Below are positions 1-5,646 of a DNA stretch of 5,697 nt, piece after piece (positions within the stretch are counted from its first letter, which is position 1; every line of letters begins with the position of its first letter). This DNA comes from Candidatus Stahliibacteriota bacterium (GTDB taxonomy: Bacteria > Hydrothermota > Tepidihabitantia > SM23-42). A program made the position numbers and the translations under genes. The stretch spans positions 1 to 5,697 of the forward strand of contig DAOVBK010000113.1 in the NCBI GenBank assembly GCA_030670605.1, in the 5' to 3' direction. Below the pieces are notes generated by a model. That model saw only the letters and a program-made list of their open reading frames with translations. It was not told the origin of the DNA and did not search any database.

Positions 1-915
1 CAGTCTTTCGAGTCTCTCTGCTTTGTTGTTAACGAACCACTGGTTCTGAGAAAGCACCTCATAGGCACGCTGGAAATAGGGACGCGCATCTGCTGTTTTA
101 CCCATAAGGAGCAGGAGCTCACCCAGTTCTTCATAGACAAAGCCGTCCGGGTCCATCTTCTTTTCGTCGATTTCTTTTTCTAATGCTTTCTGGATGGTGT
201 ACGCCTCATCATTTCTCCCAACCTGCCGGTATGCCCGCGCAACGGTCCACTTGGCGACGAATGTGCCGTATTCATCGTTCTTGTTCTCATGCCATTCGAG
301 GGATTTCTCAAAGAGCTCAAGTGCCCGGTCATACTGCTCAAGCTCAAAGTAGGTCCAGCCGGTATTATTGTAGAGCGAGCCGAGCCATTTTTTCGCACGT
401 TCTTTCTCAGATTTCTCGGCAAGCGCCATCGCCTTTTCTGCCCACTCGAGCTGTTTTTCAGGTGGTTCGATAATCTGCATCATATGTGCCGCATCAACTG
501 CATAATAGTCGTCACCATGCGCAACACCCATATCCCATGTCTCAAGGAACAGCGGTCGCGCCTTATCCGGCTGCTGTGAGGAGTTGTATACCCGTCCCCG
601 TTCCAGAAGATATCGAAGACGTGCCGTAATCATATCCTCGGTCAACAATGATTCCGCCTTGTTGAGCGTTTTGTGTGCAGCTTCGAATTTACTTTGCAGA
701 CCTTCAGTCCGAGCAATCTGCGTGAGCAATTGCGCATAATACGACAGGTCGCCTGATTCTTCTGCCACGGGCAGAAGTTCGCGGAATTTTATCTCGGTCT
801 GGTCCGGGTTTTGATAATCCCAGAGCTTGTCAAAATCAGGCAACGTGTCTGCGGATATTGTTGAAACCGCCACAAAACATACCATGACTGCGTACATCAT
901 ATAAAGTGAATGCAT
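1..915 (-). CDS. Exported TPR-repeat protein, 3' end cut off by the window edge
   Basis: The frame is open for 305 codons from an ATG at 915 to base 1, with no stop inside the window, so the C-terminus is missing. The N-terminus (MHSLYMMYAVMVCFVAVSTISA) is hydrophobic and ends in a plausible signal-peptidase site near residue 22. It lacks Lys/Arg, so the signal is unusual but plausible. The mature part is helical with TPR-like units, clearest at about residues 180-213 (LYNNTGWTYFELEQYDRALE), 220-253 and 259-292. The segments RYLLERGRVYNSS (101-113), AVDAAHMM (139-146) and GSLYNNTGWTY resemble a conserved family of roughly 310-aa TPR proteins of unknown function. If that is right, only a few residues lie outside the window. 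The start is set by AGGAGG (921-926) five bases upstream. The gene lies 18 nt after the other TPR gene, so the two are probably cotranscribed. Likely role: periplasmic protein-protein scaffold; the partner is unknown. Confidence 0.9.
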   Translation of the reverse strand, partial: MHSLYMMYAVMVCFVAVSTISADTLPDFDKLWDYQNPDQTEIKFRELLPVAEESGDLSYYAQLLTQIARTEGLQSKFEAAHKTLNKAESLLTEDMITARLRYLLERGRVYNSSQQPDKARPLFLETWDMGVAHGDDYYAVDAAHMMQIIEPPEKQLEWAEKAMALAEKSEKERAKKWLGSLYNNTGWTYFELEQYDRALELFEKSLEWHENKNDEYGTFVAKWTVARAYRQVGRNDEAYTIQKALEKEIDEKKMDPDGFVYEELGELLLLMGKTADARPYFQRAYEVLSQNQWFVNNKAERLERL

Positions 916-933
916 TTTTTCCTCCTCTCTTGG

Positions 934-2151
934 TCATTCCTGTAGTTCCTCGACTCTTTCAAGGTAGTGCATTGACTTTTCTCTGTCGCCGAGCTCACTG
1001 TAAAGAAAAACGAGATTAGTCATTGCATCACTATTGTATGGGTCAAGTGCAAGCACCTTGTTCTCATAGATATCAATCGCGCGTACATATTCCTTTGTTT
1101 GTGTGCAACAGACGCCAAGATAAAACCACGCTGCACAATCATCGGGTTTTGACTGCGTCAGCGTTTCAAAATTGCGCATGGCATCTTCAAACGCGCCGCG
1201 CCGCACCAGTATCTCACCAACAAAATAGAGCGCATCTGACTCCCGGGGTCTATAGGTGAGCGTCTCGAGAAGATATTGCAGAGCGAGCGTATCATTTTTC
1301 AGATGGTAATATGACATGCCGCAATAGTAGTAACTACGTGCGAGATCGCCGGTTGTTTTGTACAAATCCTCTATGTTCTTGATGTGTGCATCGAGACCAG
1401 CATCAATTTTGAGTGATTTCTTTATGAATTCATCCAAGGCAGCCATATCCTGCTCTTCCCAGAGGGAGATGATGTTCTGAACTGACTCAACTTTCACTTC
1501 GTCACAATTGTGAAAAAGTATCCGCACCGTCCTGTTGTATCCGGTGATGTAATATTCGTACGCGGATTCGAAGTGGACAGCACTACTGTCAAACATACTG
1601 CTCTCAAAAAATGCCTTCGCGACCAGAAAACACACATCAGGATTCCCGGGATCAATGCTGAGCGCCTTGGCAAACTGCTCTTGAGCATTGTCGTGAGCAC
1701 CCAGTTTGTGCAATGCAGCGCCCTTGAGGATATAGAATCGTATATCAGTCGGGTCGAGCAGGTAACCATACGCGGTCATCCCCAGCGCCTCTTCATACGC
1801 ACCTTGATAATACAAATCTTGCGCCGAAAAATAGAATGCCTGTGAATAGTAGTCTTCACCTCCTCGTTCATCCATCCAATCGAGCGTCTTGATAGAGTCA
1901 AGACCAAATGCGTTAATCAGTGCGTACGCTGCGTCATGCCAGTTATGGAGTCCGATGTTACTGCCTCCAAGGATCGCATAGAGCTCATAGTTCTCGTGGC
2001 CTGCGGCTATACCTTCGAGACAGGCAGTCTTCGCACGTGCGTAATCACGTTCATTATAGTATGCAATGCGGGCAGTATTGAGATATCGTGAAGCGGAAAC
2101 AAAGGTTACAATACTAAGAATGAGAAGAAATCTTATGGACGATGTTGGCAC
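934..2151 (-). CDS. Exported TPR-repeat protein, first gene of a two-gene operon
   Basis: This 405-aa protein starts at GTG, with AGGAGG (2156-2161) four bases upstream. A TAA lies upstream in frame, with no other start codon between. Residues 1-20 form a standard signal peptide: one Arg, then LLILSIVTFV and a VSA cleavage motif before SRYLN. The rest is helical with TPR units: about 23-86 (AYYNERDYARAK), 137-200 (KGAALHKLGAHDNAQEQFAKALSIDP fits the consensus) and three or four further units at 271-402, such as GMSYYHLKNDTLALQYL and GVCCTQTKEYVRAIDIYE. Residues 200-265 fit the repeat poorly and may be a spacer. The typical TPR role is a binding scaffold, here in the periplasm or on the outer membrane; there is no lipobox Cys after the signal. 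The stop is TGA. It has a strong promoter of its own and the next TPR gene follows 18 nt downstream. The ligand is unknown. Confidence 0.93.
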   Translation of the reverse strand: MPTSSIRFLLILSIVTFVSASRYLNTARIAYYNERDYARAKTACLEGIAAGHENYELYAILGGSNIGLHNWHDAAYALINAFGLDSIKTLDWMDERGGEDYYSQAFYFSAQDLYYQGAYEEALGMTAYGYLLDPTDIRFYILKGAALHKLGAHDNAQEQFAKALSIDPGNPDVCFLVAKAFFESSMFDSSAVHFESAYEYYITGYNRTVRILFHNCDEVKVESVQNIISLWEEQDMAALDEFIKKSLKIDAGLDAHIKNIEDLYKTTGDLARSYYYCGMSYYHLKNDTLALQYLLETLTYRPRESDALYFVGEILVRRGAFEDAMRNFETLTQSKPDDCAAWFYLGVCCTQTKEYVRAIDIYENKVLALDPYNSDAMTNLVFLYSELGDREKSMHYLERVEELQE

Positions 2152-2174
2152 AAAACCTCCTGACCTACCGATAC

Positions 2175-2203
2175 ATTATACTAGTCAACACAATGCCTGT
2201 CAA
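2175..2203 (-). promoter_or_regulatory. Near-consensus sigma-70 promoter of the TPR operon
   Basis: On the minus strand, a perfect -35 TTGACA (2198-2203) and a perfect -10 TATAAT (2175-2180) are separated by exactly 17 bp. Transcription should begin near 2168, only about 17 nt before the GTG start, so the leader contains little besides the SD. This suggests strong expression unless repressed. The call comes from consensus matching only. Confidence 0.82.
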
Positions 2204-2217
2204 CGTCTTACGACGTT
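2202..2217. repeat. Dyad overlapping the -35 of the TPR operon promoter (possible operator)
   Basis: AACGTC (2202-2207) and GACGTT (2212-2217) form a perfect 6-bp inverted repeat with a 4-bp centre (TTAC). The left arm shares its first two bases with the -35 hexamer, so a protein bound here would interfere with or contact RNA polymerase. This is typical of an operator, but no regulator is identified and a chance dyad of this size is possible. Confidence 0.4.
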
Positions 2218-2230
2218 ACTGGAGAGGACA

Positions 2231-2256
2231 TTGTGTTTTTCACAGATTTTTCACAA
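2231..2256. repeat. Tandem TTTTTCACA repeat with TTGTG/CACAA ends upstream of the TPR promoter
   Basis: The 9-mer TTTTTCACA occurs at 2236-2244 and again at 2247-2255, a period of 11 bp, close to one helical turn. The block is bounded by TTGTG (2231-2235) and CACAA (2252-2256), and the first copy also forms TGTG-N5-CACA. It lies about 28 bp upstream of the -35. It could be a tandem activator site or phased A-tracts that bend DNA. The function is inferred from position only. Confidence 0.35.
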
Positions 2257-2288
2257 CCATTTCTTATTATTCTTCGGACCGGTATGAG

Positions 2289-2334
2289 CCATACATGGCG
2301 CCGCGGGCCTCGTCTGAAAGGCTGATATGTATGG
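2289..2334. repeat. Inverted repeat between the DUF2087 gene and the TPR operon
   Basis: CCATACAT (2289-2296) pairs perfectly with ATGTATGG (2327-2334) across 30 bases. Inside, GCCT (2307-2310) pairs with AGGC (2319-2322), so a two-step stem can form on either strand. It lies 63 bp past the DUF2087 stop. No T-run follows it on the minus strand, so it is not a classic intrinsic terminator. It could be a 3'-end processing structure, a protein site or chance. The rest of the gap (2335-2397) shows nothing else convincing. Confidence 0.3.
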
Positions 2335-2397
2335 TCAAAGAATAGGCCATCATGGAATACAGCCTTCCTCCCCTTTTTCAGCCGAGGCCTGCGGTCT

Positions 2398-2871
2398 TTA
2401 GCATTTTCCAAGATTGATTGGAAACAATAAATCCTTTTCATTTTTCTTGCTGAAAGCGCTTTTTAAAAAATCGCGCCTCTTTTGCGTTCTTAATGCCTTC
2501 CTTTTCTGAATGACCGCATCAAGACTCACATTCTCGACGTCTGCATCAAAACCTTCCCGGCTCGGTCCGGTCGCAGCATACCGGGACACAAAACCATCTG
2601 GTGTTCTTACGAGGTATCCTTCATCAACAAGTTGACGCCGAATGTTCACATAATCGCGGTTAATCGTGTGGCCGACGGTTGTGAGCCAGTGCTATATGCG
2701 CTCATCTATTCCCTTTTCCGAGTATTGTGCTGCTGGATCAAGACCGACTAAGATGCTTTTCCAGAGTATGTGCCTATCAATGACACGACGAGAAAATTCC
2801 ATGGAGCCGCTATCAACACAGAGCTCAACCAGGCGCTGCTCGAATTGCGCACGGCCTATACGTTGAGACAT
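2398..2871 (-). pseudogene. DUF2087-domain protein interrupted by one in-frame TAG
   Basis: Reading from ATG 2871, the frame gives 59 codons, a TAG at 2692-2694, then 97 more codons in the same frame to a TAA at 2398. The two halves join into one DUF2087-like domain: DRHILWKSILVGLDP and YSEKGIDERI before the stop, then HWLTTVG and DYVNIRRQLVDEGYLVR after it. These match the family pattern of a tyrosine-glutamate 'YSEKE' helix followed by 'dyvtLRRyLVdeGfLeR'. No base is lost or gained, so the break is a single nonsense codon, most simply CAG or AAG changed to TAG. The C-terminus is rich in Lys/Arg (QKRKALRTQKRRDFLKSAF), as in nucleic-acid-binding tails. ATG 2871 has GGAGGAGG four bases upstream; the GTG at 2913 has its SD 12 bases away and is less likely. 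The biochemical function of DUF2087 is not established. Readthrough or a sequencing error cannot be excluded. Confidence 0.72.
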
Positions 2872-2874
2872 TCG

Positions 2875-2902
2875 TCCTCCTCCAGGCAGTACGTGTGCCT
2901 GG
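2875..2902 (-). promoter_or_regulatory. Leader hairpin abutting the Shine-Dalgarno of the DUF2087 gene
   Basis: CCAGGCA and TGCCTGG form a perfect 7-bp stem around a 7-base loop (arms 2882-2888 and 2896-2902). On the transcript the 3' arm runs directly into the SD, GGAGGAGGA (2875-2883), so its last two G bases are shared and the core GGAGG begins one base after the stem. In the predicted leader of about 59 nt, this could hinder ribosome loading or serve as a protein- or temperature-sensitive switch. It could equally be a DNA operator. The structure is certain from the sequence; its role is inferred. Confidence 0.5.
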
Positions 2903-2936
2903 TTTGTTCCCACACTCGTTTACTCCCTCCTGTTAA

Positions 2937-2964
2937 AGTATACAACACAACACATAGCTATCAA
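2937..2964 (-). promoter_or_regulatory. Sigma-70-like promoter of the DUF2087 gene
   Basis: On the minus strand, -35 TTGATA (2959-2964) and -10 TATACT (2937-2942) are separated by 16 bp. Each hexamer matches the consensus at five of six bases. Initiation near 2930 would give a leader of about 59 nt to ATG 2871, with an unused AGGAGGG at its very 5' end. This placement supports ATG 2871 over GTG 2913. Confidence 0.6.
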
Positions 2965-2965
2965 G

Positions 2966-3016
2966 TTCTCACATCATTTTGTCGTTTTGTTAATTGACAA
3001 AATGACGAAATGAGAA
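2966..3016. repeat. Imperfect inverted repeat directly upstream of the DUF2087 promoter
   Basis: The inner arms TCATTTTGTC (2974-2983) and GACAAAATGA (2996-3005) are perfect over 10 bp with a 12-base centre. The outer arms TTCTCA (2966-2971) and TGAGAA (3011-3016) extend the symmetry. A second register, 2975-2989 against 2998-3012, pairs at 13 of 15 positions, so two overlapping half-sites may exist. It begins two bases upstream of the -35, where an activator or repressor would sit. It is AT-rich with no GC stem, so a terminator for the preceding DUF5916 gene is unlikely. Confidence 0.5.
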
Positions 3017-3060
3017 TAGTGCTGGTGGATTAAATGCCCTGACGTAATAACCGGGCTTTT

Positions 3061-5184
3061 CTAGAAGTAAACCAGGTATTTCGCCTTTATTGCACTGATC
3101 GTATACTGGTGCTGCAGATCACCGTATGCATCCTGTGCCCGGTAATCATTGAGTGCTATGTAGAGCCACGACTTGGGCAGGAAATTCCATGAAAAAAGCA
3201 TGCCAACCCTATTTGCGAGTAGTTCAGTCTCGCCCCAGTCTGTTTCCGGCGTCGCATAGACGAGCTCATCAAAAAGACTGAGATTCATATCGGCATTGAA
3301 TCTAATAAACACCTGCGGACGTAAACGGGGCCACATGGCGATGATCGATCCGTTATCATTCCACTCGATCCAGAGATTACCGGCAAGCCCAACACTCAGA
3401 TTTGGAATGATCGAATACGAATAAGAAAACCAGTTCGCACCCTGGTACGCGAGAAGTCCACGCCAGTAGTTGTAGCTGTACTCATAGTTGCATCCGAAAT
3501 TGATATGATTGCCGTAGATCCTTCCCCACACACCCAGGCTGAGATCCCGATAAACGTAGTCTGTATCTGCCTCATACGCCTTGCCAGCAGCAAGGTTCAT
3601 ATCAAATCCCCAGTTGTTACGGAAGTGTGTATTCCATTCGACAATGCCGATCATCGACCAATCTTGTTCACCCGGTTCCTGCACGACAATGATACCGGGT
3701 GCGACAAAGAAGTCCCGTATGACTCCAGTGTCAAACTGCCGGTACGGACCAGACATAAAAAGAACCTGCTTTTCGCCTGCCCACGGCACAAACCCGATAT
3801 CGCTCACATCAAATGAATCACTAATAACACGCGCCGAGGTAAACGTGATGAGATTCCCTATGTACCCGAAATAGCCAGCATCAACTGCCCAGCCCTGTTT
3901 GCCGCTCTGGTCACTTGCTGCTACCTGGGTAATGAATTGATTGGCGCCCTCGCGATACACGCCATCAATACCGAGTGCATAATTGTAGTTATCCTCGTCA
4001 GCACGTGCACCACTGAACAGAATGCCGATATCTGAATTATCCCAAACATGTCGCGTCGCACGCATCACACCAAACCAGCGATCAGGCTCAACAACGATAT
4101 CATCTACTGTATGCTCGTCAGTATACGCACCGAGCACACCCACGTTCCAGTCTTTTGATTGACCGGTCAATTTTAGGCCGCCAATAATCGGTACTGCATC
4201 ACCATTGAGCGACTTACCAATTCGACGGGAATAAAAAATCTCCAGCGGATCAAAAAATCCCATATCACCGAAGTCAGGCATGCGGAAGATATCCATGCCC
4301 TCAAGAAAGAACGGTCTCCGTTCATCAAAATAGGTCGGATAACGGGAAAGATTCAAGGTGAACGGATCAGACTCGATCTGCGCAAAATCCGGGTTCAGTG
4401 TTGCGTTGATTGTTGTCTGCGGTGTTATGTCCCATTTGAGATTGAGGCTCGCGCTCAGTTTGGTATTTGCCCAAAGACTGTCGAGCGGGTCACCTTCATA
4501 TGTATCATTACGGATAAATCCTTCTGGATAGATCTCAAAGTAGTATCCGTGCGCCTGTGGGTTCACACCTTTGAGTATACCATATTTTGAAATCAAGATG
4601 CCTTCTCTTTGAGAGAACTCCTTCCACAAATCATATTCACGGTTGTGGGCAATATAGCGGGCAAAAGTAACACCCCATTCATCAAGACCTTTTTTATAGC
4701 GGATTGATTTGAACGGTATCTTCACCTCCACCTCAAAGCGATCATCGTAAATCTTGACTGCACGGTACCATACGCCATCCCATGAGTCGTCATAAGTTCT
4801 GCCATCATCGAGTATCCAGCCATCATAGCGTATGCCACTGCCAAAGACCTGAAAGTAGTACGCCGTGGTCTTGCTGCCAAAGGGATCAATGCCAATACGA
4901 ATATCATCCTCATCGGCAGTGAGACATGCGATTGGTTTTGCCTGCTCCGCAGAGCAGCGAAATGCAAAGTAGAGGTTATTCTTGTCCTGCAAGACATAGA
5001 CAACTGTTCTTTCTGTCGGTGCTGTCTTTTCATATGGTTCGAATTGCACGAAATCAAAGGCAGAATCAGCGGTTTGCCAGATGTCTTCGATGACGCCGTC
5101 AATCCGCGGTGCATCTTCGGTGAAGCGCACCTCAACAACCTTGTTTTCTTCAGCTGCGAGCAAGAAAAATGCAAGAATCCACAT
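3061..5184 (-). CDS. DUF5916 outer-membrane barrel protein with N-terminal CBM9-like domain
   Basis: This 707-aa protein starts at ATG 5184, four bases after AGGAGG (5189-5194); a TGA lies upstream in frame, so no longer start exists. The signal is very short (WILAFFLLAA, no Lys/Arg). Residues 18-220 look like a family-9 carbohydrate-binding-like domain: RIDGVIEDIW (27-36), a beta-rich core with YYFQVFGSG (109-117) and EVEVKIPFKSIRY (151-163). Residues 240-707 match DUF5916: NPDFAQIESDP (264-274), YFDERRPFFLEG (285-296) and FYSRRIG (317-323), then alternating aromatic strands of an outer-membrane barrel ending KYLVYF. The terminal Phe is the usual barrel-assembly signal and shows that the TAG here is a true stop. 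The length is near that usual for the family. Its substrate is unknown; binding or passage of a glycan or other surface ligand is inferred from the CBM9-like domain. It diverges from the small ORF at 5437. Confidence 0.92.
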   Translation of the reverse strand: MWILAFFLLAAEENKVVEVRFTEDAPRIDGVIEDIWQTADSAFDFVQFEPYEKTAPTERTVVYVLQDKNNLYFAFRCSAEQAKPIACLTADEDDIRIGIDPFGSKTTAYYFQVFGSGIRYDGWILDDGRTYDDSWDGVWYRAVKIYDDRFEVEVKIPFKSIRYKKGLDEWGVTFARYIAHNREYDLWKEFSQREGILISKYGILKGVNPQAHGYYFEIYPEGFIRNDTYEGDPLDSLWANTKLSASLNLKWDITPQTTINATLNPDFAQIESDPFTLNLSRYPTYFDERRPFFLEGMDIFRMPDFGDMGFFDPLEIFYSRRIGKSLNGDAVPIIGGLKLTGQSKDWNVGVLGAYTDEHTVDDIVVEPDRWFGVMRATRHVWDNSDIGILFSGARADEDNYNYALGIDGVYREGANQFITQVAASDQSGKQGWAVDAGYFGYIGNLITFTSARVISDSFDVSDIGFVPWAGEKQVLFMSGPYRQFDTGVIRDFFVAPGIIVVQEPGEQDWSMIGIVEWNTHFRNNWGFDMNLAAGKAYEADTDYVYRDLSLGVWGRIYGNHINFGCNYEYSYNYWRGLLAYQGANWFSYSYSIIPNLSVGLAGNLWIEWNDNGSIIAMWPRLRPQVFIRFNADMNLSLFDELVYATPETDWGETELLANRVGMLFSWNFLPKSWLYIALNDYRAQDAYGDLQHQYTISAIKAKYLVYF

Positions 5185-5229
5185 AATACCTCCTCAAAAA
5201 CTCCGGGATGAGCCGTACGGGCAACTAAC

Positions 5230-5287
5230 TATACTGAAAATCCGTATATTATATATACGCATAATGACCTGACCAGGTTTCAGTATA
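5230..5287. repeat. Nested palindromes in the DUF5916 gene upstream region
   Basis: The outer arms TATACTGAAA (5230-5239) and TTTCAGTATA (5278-5287) are a perfect 10-bp inverted repeat. Inside them, CGTATAT (5243-5249) and ATATACG (5253-5259) form a perfect 7-bp dyad with a 3-base centre, and CCTG-AC-CAGG (5268-5277) lies immediately against the right outer arm. The set covers the only reasonable -10 of the DUF5916 gene. Outer arms about five helical turns apart suit cooperative binding with looping, or one could form a cruciform. The symmetry is seen directly; the regulator is unknown. Confidence 0.55.
5248..5275 (-). promoter_or_regulatory. Possible weak promoter of the DUF5916 gene
   Basis: On the minus strand TATAAT (5248-5253) is a perfect -10, but the best -35 at 16 bp is TGGTCA (5270-5275), four of six matches. 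The -10 lies inside the 7-bp dyad and the -35 inside the CCTGACCAGG palindrome. A poor -35 buried in palindromes suggests a promoter that needs an activator. The AT-rich sequence could also produce such a -10 by chance. Confidence 0.35.
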
Positions 5288-5436
5288 ACTGCATACGGCG
5301 TTTATACATCGAATTTAGCGACGAAATTGTGAGCCTTTTTACCTATTAACAATAGTAATTAAACCCCATTATTACATATACTTCCGGAGCGGGGGTAAAG
5401 CGCTCATTGTGAACATCTCGTAAATAAGAGGGAACC
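5288..5436. other. Rest of the divergent intergenic region, no strong signal
   Basis: This is the plus-strand leader side of the small ORF. A -10-like TATACT (5377-5382) has no acceptable -35 at 16-18 bp. A small stem GAGCG (5387-5391) with CGCTC (5401-5405) and a 9-base loop follows it, and GAGGG lies just before the ATG at 5437. No riboswitch consensus that I know fits. No RNA gene or further ORF is evident. Confidence 0.4.
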
Positions 5437-5634
5437 ATGTTTGTATTATTGCTCATTTTAACACAATTTGACACTGAACACGTTGAAGCCACATGTTGTT
5501 ACGCTGCACAGTATCAGAGGTACGAGCGCGCTGAGTCTCTCTACTCGTTCAACGTGCTCAAGTATGAGCTCGCGCTCGGGGCGCAGAATCCGAATAGTTG
5601 GGATGGTTGCATAGCTGGATGGCTCGATGGTTAA
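5437..5634 (+). CDS. Small exported protein of unknown function, possibly a broken gene
   Basis: A 65-aa ORF starts at ATG, preceded by GAGGG about four bases upstream, and ends at TAA. The N-terminus (MFVLLLILTQF) is hydrophobic, as short as the signal of the DUF5916 neighbour, and could direct export. The remaining 54 residues include a Cys-Cys pair (CCYAAQY, 20-26), a third Cys at 58, and a Trp/Gly-rich end (SWDGCIAGWLDG). I recognise no family. The same frame stays open after the TAA to the end of the window (21 codons), and a perfect 9-bp inverted repeat spans the stop. It might therefore be the start of a longer gene with a nonsense codon, but 21 open codons are not significant by themselves. 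It diverges from the DUF5916 gene and could share its control region. It could also be a chance ORF, though the SD and signal-like start make it more likely real. Confidence 0.45.
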   Translation: MFVLLLILTQFDTEHVEATCCYAAQYQRYERAESLYSFNVLKYELALGAQNPNSWDGCIAGWLDG

Positions 5635-5646
5635 CAACTATGCAAC
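5606..5646. repeat. Perfect 9-bp inverted repeat across the stop of the small ORF
   Basis: GTTGCATAG (5606-5614) pairs with CTATGCAAC (5638-5646) across 23 bases that include the TAA at 5632-5634. A related direct copy, AACTATGGAAC (5660-5670), follows AACTATGCAAC (5636-5646) at a distance of 24 bp with one mismatch. No T-run follows, so it is not a typical terminator. It could be a protein site, the edge of an inserted sequence or chance. Confidence 0.4.

Noticed and set aside
2380..2397. GC-rich stretch with AGGCCT after the DUF2087 stop as an intrinsic terminator
   Set aside because: The symmetry is a tight AGGCCT palindrome with no loop, followed by A/G-rich rather than T-rich sequence on the minus strand.
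2208..2441. 77-codon minus-strand ORF overlapping the 3' end of the DUF2087 gene and the TPR promoter region
   Set aside because: No SD, it begins inside the DUF2087 coding sequence in another frame, its composition is not protein-like, and it runs through repeats and nearly to the -35.
2692..2871. TAG recoded as an amino acid throughout this organism
   Set aside because: The DUF5916 gene stops at TAG exactly after the expected barrel-terminal Phe, so TAG works as a stop here. Only local readthrough remains possible.
2871..2913. GTG at 2913 as start of the DUF2087 gene
   Set aside because: Its SD would be 12 bases away and at the extreme 5' end of the predicted RNA, whereas ATG 2871 has GGAGG four bases upstream, like the other genes here.
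3040..3060. GCCC/GGGC stem just past the DUF5916 stop as a terminator
   Set aside because: Only a 4-bp stem with a 13-base loop. The T-run (TTTT) lies on the plus strand, where no gene ends, and the minus strand has only ATTTAAT.
4722..5174. 150-codon minus-strand ORF inside the DUF5916 gene
   Set aside because: It is a frame shadow: the 707-aa frame has domain motifs throughout, and this one has no recognisable motif or SD.
5383..5436. Riboswitch in the leader of the small plus-strand ORF
   Set aside because: There is one 5-bp stem, but no known aptamer consensus or expression platform can be fitted.
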